From NCBI GenBank assembly GCA_003170475.1, contig PMZI01000023.1, positions 342,457 through 406,456 on the forward strand: a DNA stretch of 64,000 nt, read 5' to 3'. The notes under the pieces are model-generated. The model made no database searches, had not been told where the DNA came from, and worked only from the letters and a program-made list of their open reading frames with translations. Below are positions 1 to 9,847 of the stretch, piece after piece. Origin of the DNA: Ignavibacteriota bacterium (GTDB lineage Bacteria; Bacteroidota; Ignavibacteria; UBA10030). Made by a program: the position numbers and the translations under genes. Numbering within the stretch: the stretch's first letter is position 1; each line of letters starts with the position of its first letter.

Positions 1-1265
1 GCTTCTTCGAATTCGTTGTTCCCGACCATTCCATACCACCATTGATGACCGCACTCGTGGACCGTCACCCCTTCCGGTGATGACTGCTCTTTGGGTGAGT
101 AGCGGCTCGTTCCGCCGGTGAAGAGTGTGGGATATTCCATTCCTCCCGACTGACTGCCGTTTGCAGGATCAACAACGGTGAGAGCATCGTACGGGTACTC
201 GCCATACCACTCGCCATAATAACGAAGAGCCTTGAACGTCGCATCAAAATAGCGGTCGATCATGTTGTCGTGCTGCGGCTGGGTGAGAAGAATGACGGTG
301 ACCTCCCGCAGAGGGTGGTGGCGATCGGCGCGCTCTCCCGGTTCAATTGCGATATGCTTGAACTTCCGCACAGTTGGAATCAGATCAGGAGCTGTCACCC
401 AGGCAAAATCGTGAACATCTTCCTGATGAAATCCCTGCGTTGTTGTGCTGTCTTTGTTCGTTTCAATAGTGCGCGGAATTCCTCCCGTTGCGCCGACCAC
501 ATACCCATGAGGAACAGTGATCTTCACGTCGTACACTCCGTAGTCGGCGAAATACTCCGTGGTCGAATGAAACTGATGACAATTCCACGCACCCTTCCAC
601 CACACCCCGATTTTCGGAAACCATTGCCCCACAAAGTGGTACGTCCGGATTGCTCCGGTGCGTGAGAGGGGATGCGGCTGCTTGGTTTCGAACTCAATTT
701 TGAAGACAAGAGATTGGCCCGCGCGCACCGGTTTCGGTATCCTCACCTGACAAACGGTCTGATCGTCGATGTTTCCGTCGTCCGGTTGAATGTATCGGAA
801 GGTATCGGTGATATCCGTCTCGACCTTACCTTCCACCACCCTGATGCTCTTCACATTCGTATAACCGTAGTCGCTCTCCTGCGGCAGTCCCAAATCCCAC
901 CCCTCTTCTTTGGCATACGTACTGCGGTTATTCTTCCAGGCATTATGATAGAGATGAAATGGAAACTCTTGCTGAGCTTGACCAGTCGTGTTCTTCCAGT
1001 CAAGCGTCTCCGATCCGGTGATGATGTTGGTTTTCGCATCGAGCTTCACGTCCATCGTGTAATGCACCATGCGATCGCTTTGCGACGGGAGTTTCAGATC
1101 CTTGTCCCATGGTTCGCTTCCCTGAATCAGCTTCGGAATGAATGGATCGGGAAGCTGCTGCACCGCCGTGTTCTTACCGGGTGGGAGGCCGACAAACGCG
1201 ACAATAACAACGATGGCAGCAAATATGAATCCGTATTCCAAAATTGACAGGAAAGTCTTTTTCAT
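1..1265 (-). CDS. M1 family zinc metallopeptidase (N-terminal part, cut by window edge)
   Basis: Reading the minus strand from an ATG at 1265 gives at least 421 uninterrupted codons that run off the left edge, so the C-terminal part is missing. The N terminus (MKKTFLSILEYGFIFAAIVV) is a signal peptide or membrane anchor. An exopeptidase-type GGMEYPT stretch is followed by HECGHQWWYGMVGNNEFEE at about residues 403-421, which matches the HEXXH zinc site and following residues of gluzincin M1 aminopeptidases. The third zinc ligand (E) lies in the final visible residues. A GGAGG-type ribosome site (cggaggaattca) precedes the ATG. Likely role: release of N-terminal amino acids from peptides outside the cytoplasm. 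Family call is firm; substrate is unknown. Confidence 0.92.
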   Translation of the reverse strand, partial: MKKTFLSILEYGFIFAAIVVIVAFVGLPPGKNTAVQQLPDPFIPKLIQGSEPWDKDLKLPSQSDRMVHYTMDVKLDAKTNIITGSETLDWKNTTGQAQQEFPFHLYHNAWKNNRSTYAKEEGWDLGLPQESDYGYTNVKSIRVVEGKVETDITDTFRYIQPDDGNIDDQTVCQVRIPKPVRAGQSLVFKIEFETKQPHPLSRTGAIRTYHFVGQWFPKIGVWWKGAWNCHQFHSTTEYFADYGVYDVKITVPHGYVVGATGGIPRTIETNKDSTTTQGFHQEDVHDFAWVTAPDLIPTVRKFKHIAIEPGERADRHHPLREVTVILLTQPQHDNMIDRYFDATFKALRYYGEWYGEYPYDALTVVDPANGSQSGGMEYPTLFTGGTSRYSPKEQSSPEGVTVHECGHQWWYGMVGNNEFEE

Positions 1266-1388
1266 TGAATTCCTCCGATAACAAAATGACGCGCAGTCCT
1301 CTGGCGACCGTGAACACCAGTCACGCGCTGTCAGAATGAAGTGTCATGAAAACACGAAGAGGGTGCTGGCGTGCAGCCTTGAACAACT

Positions 1389-3185
1389 TTACTCCCAGGT
1401 TGTCTTCAGCCAGGACTCAAAAATCGATTTCTGAAGAGGCGTTGGCTGCTCGACTTTGGTCACCTTGTATGAGGGGACATCCTGAAGCCGGAGCGTTATC
1501 TCAAAATCCCGCAAATGGTCTCGCCGGAACACCGTGAGCTTGACCTTGTCTCCCGGTTTGTAGTCTGCCAGGCGGTCCGACAGGTCACTGGTTCTGACCC
1601 GAAGGCCGTTCAGAGCGATAACTTCGTCGCCGATATCAACACCGGCATCATAGGCCGGTGATCCCGCTGTCAGGCCCGTCACGCGGGTTCTGTTTTCGCG
1701 TTCAGCGGTCATCATTCCGAGGGAGATTTTCCGGTCTGAATCTTTCGCTTGGAGGGACAGGCCGGCGTAGCCGAGGTATCGCTCCCAATCAATTGGTGCG
1801 GTGCCGTTGACGTAGTCTTCGAAGAACTTTTTCAGATCTGTCCCGCTGAGCTTCTCAGCAATCGATCGGAGATCGTCAACCGTGTAACCACGGTCGCCCA
1901 AAGGAAATCGTTTATAGAGGGTGCGCATGACATCGTCGAGGGAGTGCTGGTTGTTCGAGTGTTGCCGGATCTCGAGATCAAGGACAAGGCTCACTTCGGA
2001 GCCCTTGCCATAGTAATCTGATTCAGCATTGAATCCCTGCTGGTGTTCCTTCCAGTATTTGACCCATGCGTCGAAACTCGACTCCGAGAGGGACTGTACG
2101 CGGTTCCCGGGACGCTGGCGCTCGCCCTGAACTGTGCCGGCAAGCCACTCATAGACAAATTGCGGCGAAGAGAAGCCCCCCCGCTGAAGCATCAATGCAC
2201 CATAGTACGATGTCGTTCCCTCGGCCACCCAAAGCTCGTAGACATAGTTCTCTTTCATGTAGTCATACGGCGCGATGCCTTTGGGGCGCAGCTGTTTTAC
2301 GTTCCAGGTGTGAAAATACTCGTGGGAAACGAGGCCCAGAAATCCGCGATAGGAATTTGGGTTCTTGAAACCAAACGGACCCGTCTGCATAATCGTGGAG
2401 TTCAAATGCTCCGTACCTCCCCCGCCTTGCAGGCCGAGGTGTAGGAAGAAGACGTAACGGTCATACGGGAGATCGCCCCAGAACTCCTTGTTCATCTTCA
2501 CGATCTTTCCGATGTCCGTCATCATCTTGTTCGCGTCATAGTTTCCTGTGCCGAAGATGCTCAGCACATGTTTCTTGCCTTCGACATCGAATTCAAAATC
2601 CTTCTGGTTGCCGACTTCCATCGGGCAGTCCATGAGCTCATCGAGGTTTTTCGCCTTGAACGCGAAGGGCTTGCCGGGAACGGACTCGAGCCCTGTCGTG
2701 ACATGCCAGTCTTGATAGGGAGCAACGGTGACGGTGAGGGGAAGAGAACGATACTTCTCAACAAACATGAAGACCGCGCAACCGTCCACGAATGCATGTT
2801 CATCGTTCAGACCGCGCGTGCGCTGTTCAAACTCGTTTGCGTACACCTTGTAACGGATGGTGACAGCCGTTGAGCGGCCCTTTTCGACGCGCCAGGTCGA
2901 TTTGTCTGTTTTGGCCCATCGGACAGGAACACCGGAAGCATCCAACGCCGAGAATTCCTGAACTCCGCCTGAGAAATCAAACACAACATATCGGCCGGTG
3001 CGCCAGACGGGCATGAGGAAGTCGATCGATGCCGGAGAAGTAGGCACGCCCCTCACGGTCACTTCTATTTCGAGGAGATGCGTCCAGGGTTTGGACATGC
3101 CAACGTTGTATTCGATGGCAGGAGTCTGGGAGAAAATGAGTGCCGGCAAAAACAGGACAACGAAACAACGTACAACGGTTTTCAT
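1389..3185 (-). CDS. M61 family peptidase with C-terminal PDZ domain
   Basis: A 598-residue secreted metallopeptidase of the glycyl-aminopeptidase (M61) family. Residues 1-20 are a Sec signal peptide ending LIFSQ. An M61 N-terminal beta domain follows, then the catalytic domain with GGGGTEHLNS and the zinc motif HEYFHTWNVKQ at about 288-298. A PDZ domain lies near 480-560 (GSPAYDAGVDIGDEVIALNG). The reading frame is open up to 3314, but the ATG at 3185 is preferred because it is preceded by AGAGGT at good spacing and opens directly on the signal peptide; the upstream 43 codons look non-coding. It follows the methyltransferase on the same strand after a 214-bp gap, so it may have its own promoter. 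Probable periplasmic or surface exopeptidase. Confidence 0.93.
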   Translation of the reverse strand: MKTVVRCFVVLFLPALIFSQTPAIEYNVGMSKPWTHLLEIEVTVRGVPTSPASIDFLMPVWRTGRYVVFDFSGGVQEFSALDASGVPVRWAKTDKSTWRVEKGRSTAVTIRYKVYANEFEQRTRGLNDEHAFVDGCAVFMFVEKYRSLPLTVTVAPYQDWHVTTGLESVPGKPFAFKAKNLDELMDCPMEVGNQKDFEFDVEGKKHVLSIFGTGNYDANKMMTDIGKIVKMNKEFWGDLPYDRYVFFLHLGLQGGGGTEHLNSTIMQTGPFGFKNPNSYRGFLGLVSHEYFHTWNVKQLRPKGIAPYDYMKENYVYELWVAEGTTSYYGALMLQRGGFSSPQFVYEWLAGTVQGERQRPGNRVQSLSESSFDAWVKYWKEHQQGFNAESDYYGKGSEVSLVLDLEIRQHSNNQHSLDDVMRTLYKRFPLGDRGYTVDDLRSIAEKLSGTDLKKFFEDYVNGTAPIDWERYLGYAGLSLQAKDSDRKISLGMMTAERENRTRVTGLTAGSPAYDAGVDIGDEVIALNGLRVRTSDLSDRLADYKPGDKVKLTVFRRDHLRDFEITLRLQDVPSYKVTKVEQPTPLQKSIFESWLKTTWE

Positions 3186-3399
3186 GAAGGTGACCTCTGG
3201 GGTTGAACACAATCCGCTTGACGTCGATGAACGGCGACGAGGCGTGCTGGTAGGAACACCAGCTTTCTCCGCGAACCCTCGGTGAATGCCATCGTCGGGA
3301 TGCGGACCTTTCATCGCGGGATGCTACGGCGAATGATTTAATGACGGTATTTTTCCTGAAAAACTCCAGAAAAACGGGATCGAAATATCATCTTTCGCT

Positions 3400-4224
3400 T
3401 CAACGGCGGGCAATTCCTGCAACGTCAACAACGAGAGGAGAGAAAAACACCGTGTCGGGATTCCGACGGTGGGAGTTCCAGTCGGCCGTCAGCGCGTCCG
3501 CCTGTTCATTTGAAATGACCCCCTTTTCCGCCATCAATGGGATATGCAGGGAAAAAAATCTATGGGCCCACTCCATGACTCCGCTCGTGGGTCCTCCGGA
3601 AAGGCATGTCGGAGTGAGATCCGTTAATTCAATTCCGTGTTTTCTGAAAAGTGCAGGGATCTTGCCCGTGACATATGCGTCGCCTCCCCCCGAGCGGTAA
3701 TAGGCTCGTACCACGTCTGGCATCGTGTCCCAGATTCCACCGCGGGGAAAGAGTGAGAGACCCTCGTAGTAGTAATCCTGTATGGCGATGATGCCTCCAG
3801 GACGCAGAGCGTTAAACAGCGGGAGAAGGAATTTTTCCGGATCGGGTACGAACGCAATGACCCATCGAACGAAGATGAGATCATAAAGGTGGGGTGGAAG
3901 GTCGGCACTTTCCGCTGTTCCCTGAATGCACTTCACGTTGGTCCACCCGTTGTCGCCAGCCTGCTTTCTCAACCAATCCAGGTAGAATTGTGAAGGGTCG
4001 AGTGCGGTCACTTCGCCGGTTTGGCCGACCAACTCCCGTAAATCCATCGAAACAAGTCCCGGTCCCGCGCCGACATCGAGACACCGCCATCCGTTCCCGA
4101 CATTCAATCGACCGAGGAACTTCTTCGTGACATGGCCCCATACTCCGTGCTGAAACTGAAGTCGTTCCAGTTCCTGCTGGTTCACTCCCAGCAAATAGCT
4201 GCCATGGTTGTTGGACTGAGGCAT
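3400..4224 (-). CDS. Class I SAM-dependent methyltransferase
   Basis: This 274-residue cytoplasmic protein carries the Rossmann motif I CLDVGAGPG at about 48-56, an acidic motif II region (VTALDPSQF), and the later signature DLIFVRWVIAFVPDPEKFL followed by LRPGGIIAIQDYY, as in small-molecule methyltransferases of the UbiE/Methyltransf_25/31 type. No signal or membrane segment is seen. It starts at an ATG; no strong Shine-Dalgarno is visible. The acceptor cannot be told from the sequence, and neighbours (peptidases) give no clue. Confidence 0.88.
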   Translation of the reverse strand: MPQSNNHGSYLLGVNQQELERLQFQHGVWGHVTKKFLGRLNVGNGWRCLDVGAGPGLVSMDLRELVGQTGEVTALDPSQFYLDWLRKQAGDNGWTNVKCIQGTAESADLPPHLYDLIFVRWVIAFVPDPEKFLLPLFNALRPGGIIAIQDYYYEGLSLFPRGGIWDTMPDVVRAYYRSGGGDAYVTGKIPALFRKHGIELTDLTPTCLSGGPTSGVMEWAHRFFSLHIPLMAEKGVISNEQADALTADWNSHRRNPDTVFFSPLVVDVAGIARR

Positions 4225-4617
4225 AGGGAATAGAGTCTCTTGAGAGAATTGCGGTTCGGTTAGACTTGATCGTGGGATCAGTGTACGAGACTTCTCATAA
4301 AAGGCAAAACGGGGGTGCTCTGCGTTGGGAAAGCATGGTGGGATGACAACGTCTCGTCTTGAGTCAACGAAGCCTCAGCTCAAGCTCATGTCTCAAATTG
4401 AAGAGTGATCCCGGGAATTCTCATTTTCAAAACCCTGGATTTGATGCAGGTCACAAATGGAACAATACCGTTGAAGAAATGCGATTGATGCATGATTGTC
4501 TGCAGGGTCTTTCCTATATTCCACCAGCATTATTGAATCTGCTCATCTGAGCGCACCGTGATTGTCAAGGCTCAAAAAACTGAGTTGTCATAGTAACCAT
4601 CAAGGGAAGGTGAAACC
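4225..4617. other. Intergenic region between divergent genes
   Basis: This 393-bp gap separates the minus-strand methyltransferase from the plus-strand zincin, so it should hold two outward promoters. I see no convincing sigma-70 or Bacteroidota-type -33/-7 pair. The only plain signal is the ribosome site AAGGGAAGGTG just before the ATG at 4618. A 63-codon open frame on the plus strand (4359-4550) has no ribosome site and no recognisable features and is not called. Confidence 0.5.
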
Positions 4618-7600
4618 ATGAAGTTGCGAACCCTCGCCATTGTATTTCTCTGTGTCGTGCTTACCTCGACGCTCCTTGCACAAACCGACATTCAGCTTCT
4701 TCAAGGGGGCTGGCGGCCCGAACAGCACACAAGTTATCTTCACAAACAAATCAAGTCCGAGACCGTCGCGGACAATCGCCTGATCTGGAGAACCGACAGT
4801 GGTCCGTCTCTGGATAGCTACATATGCGAGGGTTCGGCTTCGGATCCCATCAATTTTGATATTCCTATCAATCAAGACACAAAAGGGCTGCAAAATGTGA
4901 AGTTGACGCTCAGCGTGTGGGATGTCGACGAATCGTCGGGCGAAGTCGATAAAGTGTACGTGAATGGCAACTACGTCGGCACGTTGCACGGGGCGAACGA
5001 CTCCTGGAGTGTTAACTCCTACACCGTAAACGCTGCATGGCTCAAAGGTGGGACAGCAACGAGCCCGGGTCACAACATTATCACAGTCGATTTGACGGTA
5101 ACCGGGTGGTGTGTCACCGTCGATTGGGGGGCGATTAGCGCAGATGCAAACGTCTTCTCCGTTGCTTCTTACACGCCGAAGAGCGGTCAAGCGCAGGTTG
5201 ATATCACAGCACCCAATATCACGGTTACGTTCAGTGCAGAGCCGGACATGAACACGATCAACACGACGACATTTCAGGTGGCGTACTTTGATCAAAGCGC
5301 GGCCCTGGTTATGGTGAACGGCACCTATGCCGTCTCGGGAAACACCGTGACGTTTACGCCCAGCGGGAGCCTGCTCGATGGAATAAAATACGCTGTGAAG
5401 CTGTCGACAGGGACGTCCGGCATCAAGAGTAAGGCCGGTGCGCAACTGGACAAGCAGGTGCAGTGGAATTTTTCGACAACCCCAAATATCGTCATTGACA
5501 AAGTTGTACCCGTTCAAACGTCCGAGGGTTCGGATATGATCGCGCTCAAGCGTGGGATGATTCGCGTCTACGCTACGTGGGATCTTAAGCCACAAATTCA
5601 TTCAAAAGCTCAGGCCGACCGCATCACCGCCACCGTCAGCGTTGAAAGCAACGGTACCGCTGTTGGTACACAGACGGTCACGATCAAGCGGCGTGATCTT
5701 ATCACGGGTGCGGAAATGAGAACGGGGAGACAGAGCATAAATTTCTTCAGCTGGTTCCCCCCGGTGGGAGGCAATGCACTCAAGGCGACGGTATCAATCA
5801 CGCAGCACAACTCGACCATCGCCAAGACGGAAAAAACCGGCAGCTACGCGACACAATCCAAATTTGTGGACCTCCGGTTCCAGTACTATGCACTTCAGGT
5901 GGGGGCGTGGGCAACAACTCCTTCGTCTGTTCCATGGGCAACCATTAACCTGAACGTGCAGCAGGCGCGGATTTCGATGGAGCAACAATTCCCGATCCAG
6001 TCTGCCGCAAGCTCTTCCGGGGGCCTCTTCAATCCTGGATTACCCCAACCGACGCGATATGTGTATCTGTCCGAACTGAACTATATCGCGATGCGGCTGA
6101 ATGAGCAATGGCAGCGCACCCTGCAGGCAGGTGGAACACAATTCATTGTCGCGTATGTGCCAGCCGGGTATCTTGGTGCGGGCGTTGTGGGTGGTGAAGG
6201 GTTCTCACAGAATTTTGTGAATTACGGCGGGAATAACGTTAATGTTCTGACTGAAAGCTCAAACTCCGCAATTCTGCCGCACGAAATGGGTCACGCCTGG
6301 ACGCTGGGTCACACCGGTTCCTCGCCTTCCATTGAAGGATACGAGATCGACTTGACTGGAACCCGGGGGCGACAGCGCTCCATCAGCGCAGGCGATTTTG
6401 TCACAAGCCTGATGGATCCGACACCGAACCCTACGGACGCCTCGTTTATCCAAAACTCGGATTACAACACTCTTCTCTCCACAGCGCACAAGTCAACGGT
6501 GCAGGTTCTCTCGCCTGCGGCTTTGACACCAGTGTTCCTGATCGCCGGAGTTTTCGATCCCAGCGACGTGGTGACGCTTGACCCGATCCGCCGTCAGGAT
6601 TTCACGAACCTCAACGCGCCAACGATCGGGGCGTACACCATCGAGCAACTCAACAGCAGCAGCACGGTGATTGCCACAAACAATTTTGACCCCTCGCTTC
6701 CCATCGTTGGAACAGACTCCCGCCTGTACCGGATGTTCAGCGTTGCCGTGCCTTACAACGCGGCTGCGCAACGGATTCGCATCAAGAAAGGTACGACGCA
6801 ATTGCAGGAGATCGTTCGCTCAACGAATGCGCCGGTGGTGACCATCACCGCACCAACCGCCAGTGCAAATTGGAGCGGGCAACACACGGTCACATGGACG
6901 GGCACGGACGCAGACGGGAACGCCCTCACCTACGACGTCAGCTATAGCGCCGATAACGGCACAACCTGGCAAGTTCTTGCACTTGAAACCAGCGCAACAA
7001 GCCTGTCGATGAGCACTGACCTCATTCCACAGGGATCGAACTGCAAGCTCAACGTGTCGGCGTCGGATGGCTTCAATACAACGATTGCGACCGTGAGTTT
7101 TACGGTCGCCAACGGTCTGAAAGTGATGAGCGCGACGCCCGCAGCGTCAACCTCCGGTGTGCCGCTCACAAGTTCTCTCCAGGCGCAGTTTGGTTCCTCG
7201 CTGCGAAGCAGTTCCATTACATCATCGAATTTCACCCTGACGGCGGGCAGCGCCGCGGTCAGTGGCACCGTGAGCTACAACGCCGTCTCCAAAGTTTTCA
7301 GTTTTGTTCCGGCCGCTGAGTTGAATTACGGAACACTCTATACGGCAAGGTTGCGGGCAGGCATTCAGGATTCCTCGAACAACTCTCTCGCATCGGATTA
7401 TGTTTGGACGTTTACCACGGAAACGGATGCATCCTCGCTCGAAGTCACGAGCGTTTCGCCTCAAGCAGCAACGGTCGGAGTTGCGGTGAACGCACCGATC
7501 AGCATCCAATTTACGAAACCAGTCAATTCCTCAACGCTGAACACGACCAACCTTCGGCTGGTCTCCCAAACAAGTGCAACGGTCGCCGGATCTGTCACCT

Positions 7601-8781
7601 ACGATGCCGTGCAAAGGATTGCCAGCTTCAAGCCGAATACTTCTCTTGCGCCCAACACGCGCTATACCTGCACAGTCACCACTGCAGTTTCGTCCACGGA
7701 CGCCAAGGCGCTCTCGGCGCAATATGATTGGTTCTTCGTGACCGGTACCGATTCTACGAGCGCCATTGCATTTACTGGAAAATTTGCCGACCGCACAGTC
7801 GACAAAAACGGAAACGGTCTTGCTGACTCGCTTTTGGTGGACATCGAAGTGACTGCCATCACTGCGGGTACGTACTCAGTGAACGGCCGGCTGGCCGATT
7901 CCCATGGAAATGAGATCATGTGGGCGGCTGCGCAGAATCTCTCATTGCCGGTTGGTACCAGCACCATCACACTTCCATTCGACGGAAAACTCATCAATGC
8001 ATACAGCACGGATGGTCCATATCAGGTTACGGATCTGATGATCTACAGCAGTCAGAATACCAATACCAGCGATTGGCTCTCGGCGGCAACAACCACGGCG
8101 GCTTACCACTACACGCAGTTTGAGCTAAGTCCGAATCCGGCGGCAGTCGATTTCAACCCATCCGAGGGCGCGTCGAACGTGCCCGTGAATGCGATGATCA
8201 GCGTCCGATTCACACGTCAAATGGACCCCTCGACGATTACCACATCGTCCTTCACACTGCGTGATCGTCTGAATACCCTCGTGCCGGCGACGGTCAAGTA
8301 CGACACCGCCACGAAAATTGCGACACTGGATCCCACGAGCGACCTCCTCGCTGATTCACTTTACAGTGTAGCCCTCACGACCTCTATTCGAGGAGCAGAC
8401 GGAACGGCACTGATAAAATACTATGCCTGGTCGTTTGCTACGGGCACTGGAAGCGCAGCGGTCACTTCGATTGGCGAGGTCATCAGTTATCCGAATCCGT
8501 TCCCGCATCAATCTCTCCCCTCAGGAGGCATGCGCTTCACTTACGTGCTGGCGGGCCCGGGAAAAGTGAAAATCCGAATTTACTCCGTCGCTGCCAACTT
8601 CATTCTGGAGATTCCCGAAACAATTGCCCCTGCTCGCCAGGGTTACAACGAAATCGGCTGGAATGGACTCAACCAGGGGGGTACCCCCGTTGCAAGCGGC
8701 ACGTATGTTTACATTGTCTATTTCACCGATGCGGATAATACCGAGCATCGAGCCACGGGGAAATTCACGGTGATACGATGA
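4618..8781 (+). CDS. Giant secreted zincin-like protein with Ig-like repeats and FlgD/T9SS-like C terminus
   Basis: A 1387-residue exported protein. A signal peptide (1-22, ending TLLAQ) is followed by a beta-rich region, a first Big_5-like Ig domain (about 181-292), and a putative metalloprotease domain with HEMGHAWTLGH at 555-565. The ligand spacing is that of metzincins (HExxHxxxxxH), but the Gly sits two positions later than in the classic HExxHxxGxxH. An FN3/Ig-like module (about 739-833) and three more Big_5-like repeats (about 834-940, 941-1047, 1170-1280; each with a T...F.....S.Y signature) follow. The last ~95 residues (ISYPNPF ... GTYVYIVYFTD ... GKFTVIR) form a FlgD-Ig/T9SS type A-like sorting domain. 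The next gene is a PorV-family protein, which suggests T9SS export. Ribosome site AAGGGAAGGTG. Catalytic activity is inferred only from the motif. Confidence 0.87.
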   Translation: MKLRTLAIVFLCVVLTSTLLAQTDIQLLQGGWRPEQHTSYLHKQIKSETVADNRLIWRTDSGPSLDSYICEGSASDPINFDIPINQDTKGLQNVKLTLSVWDVDESSGEVDKVYVNGNYVGTLHGANDSWSVNSYTVNAAWLKGGTATSPGHNIITVDLTVTGWCVTVDWGAISADANVFSVASYTPKSGQAQVDITAPNITVTFSAEPDMNTINTTTFQVAYFDQSAALVMVNGTYAVSGNTVTFTPSGSLLDGIKYAVKLSTGTSGIKSKAGAQLDKQVQWNFSTTPNIVIDKVVPVQTSEGSDMIALKRGMIRVYATWDLKPQIHSKAQADRITATVSVESNGTAVGTQTVTIKRRDLITGAEMRTGRQSINFFSWFPPVGGNALKATVSITQHNSTIAKTEKTGSYATQSKFVDLRFQYYALQVGAWATTPSSVPWATINLNVQQARISMEQQFPIQSAASSSGGLFNPGLPQPTRYVYLSELNYIAMRLNEQWQRTLQAGGTQFIVAYVPAGYLGAGVVGGEGFSQNFVNYGGNNVNVLTESSNSAILPHEMGHAWTLGHTGSSPSIEGYEIDLTGTRGRQRSISAGDFVTSLMDPTPNPTDASFIQNSDYNTLLSTAHKSTVQVLSPAALTPVFLIAGVFDPSDVVTLDPIRRQDFTNLNAPTIGAYTIEQLNSSSTVIATNNFDPSLPIVGTDSRLYRMFSVAVPYNAAAQRIRIKKGTTQLQEIVRSTNAPVVTITAPTASANWSGQHTVTWTGTDADGNALTYDVSYSADNGTTWQVLALETSATSLSMSTDLIPQGSNCKLNVSASDGFNTTIATVSFTVANGLKVMSATPAASTSGVPLTSSLQAQFGSSLRSSSITSSNFTLTAGSAAVSGTVSYNAVSKVFSFVPAAELNYGTLYTARLRAGIQDSSNNSLASDYVWTFTTETDASSLEVTSVSPQAATVGVAVNAPISIQFTKPVNSSTLNTTNLRLVSQTSATVAGSVTYDAVQRIASFKPNTSLAPNTRYTCTVTTAVSSTDAKALSAQYDWFFVTGTDSTSAIAFTGKFADRTVDKNGNGLADSLLVDIEVTAITAGTYSVNGRLADSHGNEIMWAAAQNLSLPVGTSTITLPFDGKLINAYSTDGPYQVTDLMIYSSQNTNTSDWLSAATTTAAYHYTQFELSPNPAAVDFNPSEGASNVPVNAMISVRFTRQMDPSTITTSSFTLRDRLNTLVPATVKYDTATKIATLDPTSDLLADSLYSVALTTSIRGADGTALIKYYAWSFATGTGSAAVTSIGEVISYPNPFPHQSLPSGGMRFTYVLAGPGKVKIRIYSVAANFILEIPETIAPARQGYNEIGWNGLNQGGTPVASGTYVYIVYFTDADNTEHRATGKFTVIR

Positions 8782-8861
8782 TGCTTTGAAGTTCTCCAGC
8801 GCTGTGATATTTATCCATGTTTGACATAGACTTCGTTCATTCTCTATTGAGGAGTATACAA

Positions 8862-9803
8862 ATGAAGATTCTTGTTCGGACTCTTATCCTCTCGCTCATG
8901 CTCGTGTTCGTTGCGTTTACGATGTTGGCGCGAGATAACGACAAAGCTGGCACAACCGGCGCGACGTTCCTGAAATTGGGGGTCGGCGCACGTGCAGCCG
9001 CACTTGGCAACTCGGTAGTCGGTTCTTCCTCCGATGCGGGTGCACTCTATTGGAATCCGGCGGCGCTCGGTATGGTTCGGAACACCGACGTCATGATCAG
9101 CTACGACCGCTGGTTCGAAAAAATGCAACATGGCTTTCTTGGTATTGCGATGCCCGGGAGCATGGGTACGACAAGCCTCGGTGTCATCTACTTCAATAGC
9201 GGCCCGATGACACGCACCGAGGCGGCCCCCGGCGGAGGGTATGTGGACAAGGGAGAGTATTCAAACACAGACGCCGCATTGTTGGTGGGTTACGGAATCC
9301 GGCTGTTCGGTGAAACGCATTTCGGCTTGACAGTAAAGGGAGTGTATGAGAGCCTGGCGGGACAATCAGCGTTTGCCTTTGGCGGTGACGCAGGCATCTA
9401 TTCTCGCATCGGGATTGTTGATATTGGAATTGTTGGCCGAAACTTCGGATCCAAGTTGAAATTCAATGACGAAGCTTATGCGCTTCCGCTGCAAATTCTT
9501 GGTGGTGCCTCGGTGCATCTGAAAGAATATGGGCTGACCGTGTCGGCAATGGGAGGCTCCGTGTCAGAAGGCCAGACGCAGTTTTCTGTCGGCGCCGAAT
9601 TCAATCCCCTCGACTTCATTGCACTTCGGGTTGGGTACAAGACAGGGCTGGGAGACGTGACGGGTGGTATGAAGGGCATTTCAGGAGGGTTAGGCTTGAG
9701 CTTTTCCGACGTCCGTCTCGATTATGCGTACAATACGCTTGGAGATCTGGGACCAACGCACCACATCTCGCTGGGTTTCAGTATTGGTAAGGGCGGCTCG
9801 TGA
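8862..9803 (+). CDS. PorV/PorQ family outer-membrane protein
   Basis: A 313-residue beta-barrel protein. The signal peptide (MKILVRTLILSLMLVFVAFT) is followed by the family hallmark GATFLKLGVGARAAALGNS and SDAGALYWNPAAL, then alternating amphipathic strands to the C terminus (HHISLGFSIGKGGS). The frame is open from 8817, but the ATG at 8862 has TTGAGGAG seven bases upstream and starts the signal peptide, so it is chosen. It lies 80 bp behind the giant zincin on the same strand and is probably co-transcribed. PorV proteins shuttle substrates for the type IX secretion system; this paralogue may serve the upstream protein. It could also be a general FadL-like barrel. Confidence 0.88.
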   Translation: MKILVRTLILSLMLVFVAFTMLARDNDKAGTTGATFLKLGVGARAAALGNSVVGSSSDAGALYWNPAALGMVRNTDVMISYDRWFEKMQHGFLGIAMPGSMGTTSLGVIYFNSGPMTRTEAAPGGGYVDKGEYSNTDAALLVGYGIRLFGETHFGLTVKGVYESLAGQSAFAFGGDAGIYSRIGIVDIGIVGRNFGSKLKFNDEAYALPLQILGGASVHLKEYGLTVSAMGGSVSEGQTQFSVGAEFNPLDFIALRVGYKTGLGDVTGGMKGISGGLGLSFSDVRLDYAYNTLGDLGPTHHISLGFSIGKGGS

Positions 9804-9847
9804 ACCAACCGCGCTAGGGATGTCCAGTAAAAAAAGATCTCATCCAA

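Noticed and set aside
127-134. Idea that the giant regulator's kinase is a pseudokinase because of HKDINPNN
   Set aside because: This refers to residues of the protein at 23185-28416. The catalytic Asp, DFG and ATP-binding Lys are present, and HKDIN is usual in this multidomain kinase family.
4359-4550. 63-codon gene in the gap before the zincin
   Set aside because: No ribosome site, no recognisable features, and the gap must hold promoters for both neighbours.
4600-5601. 333-codon minus-strand open frame under the giant zincin
   Set aside because: Arg/His/Cys-rich antisense frame without family features; the plus strand has a signal peptide and Ig-like domains.
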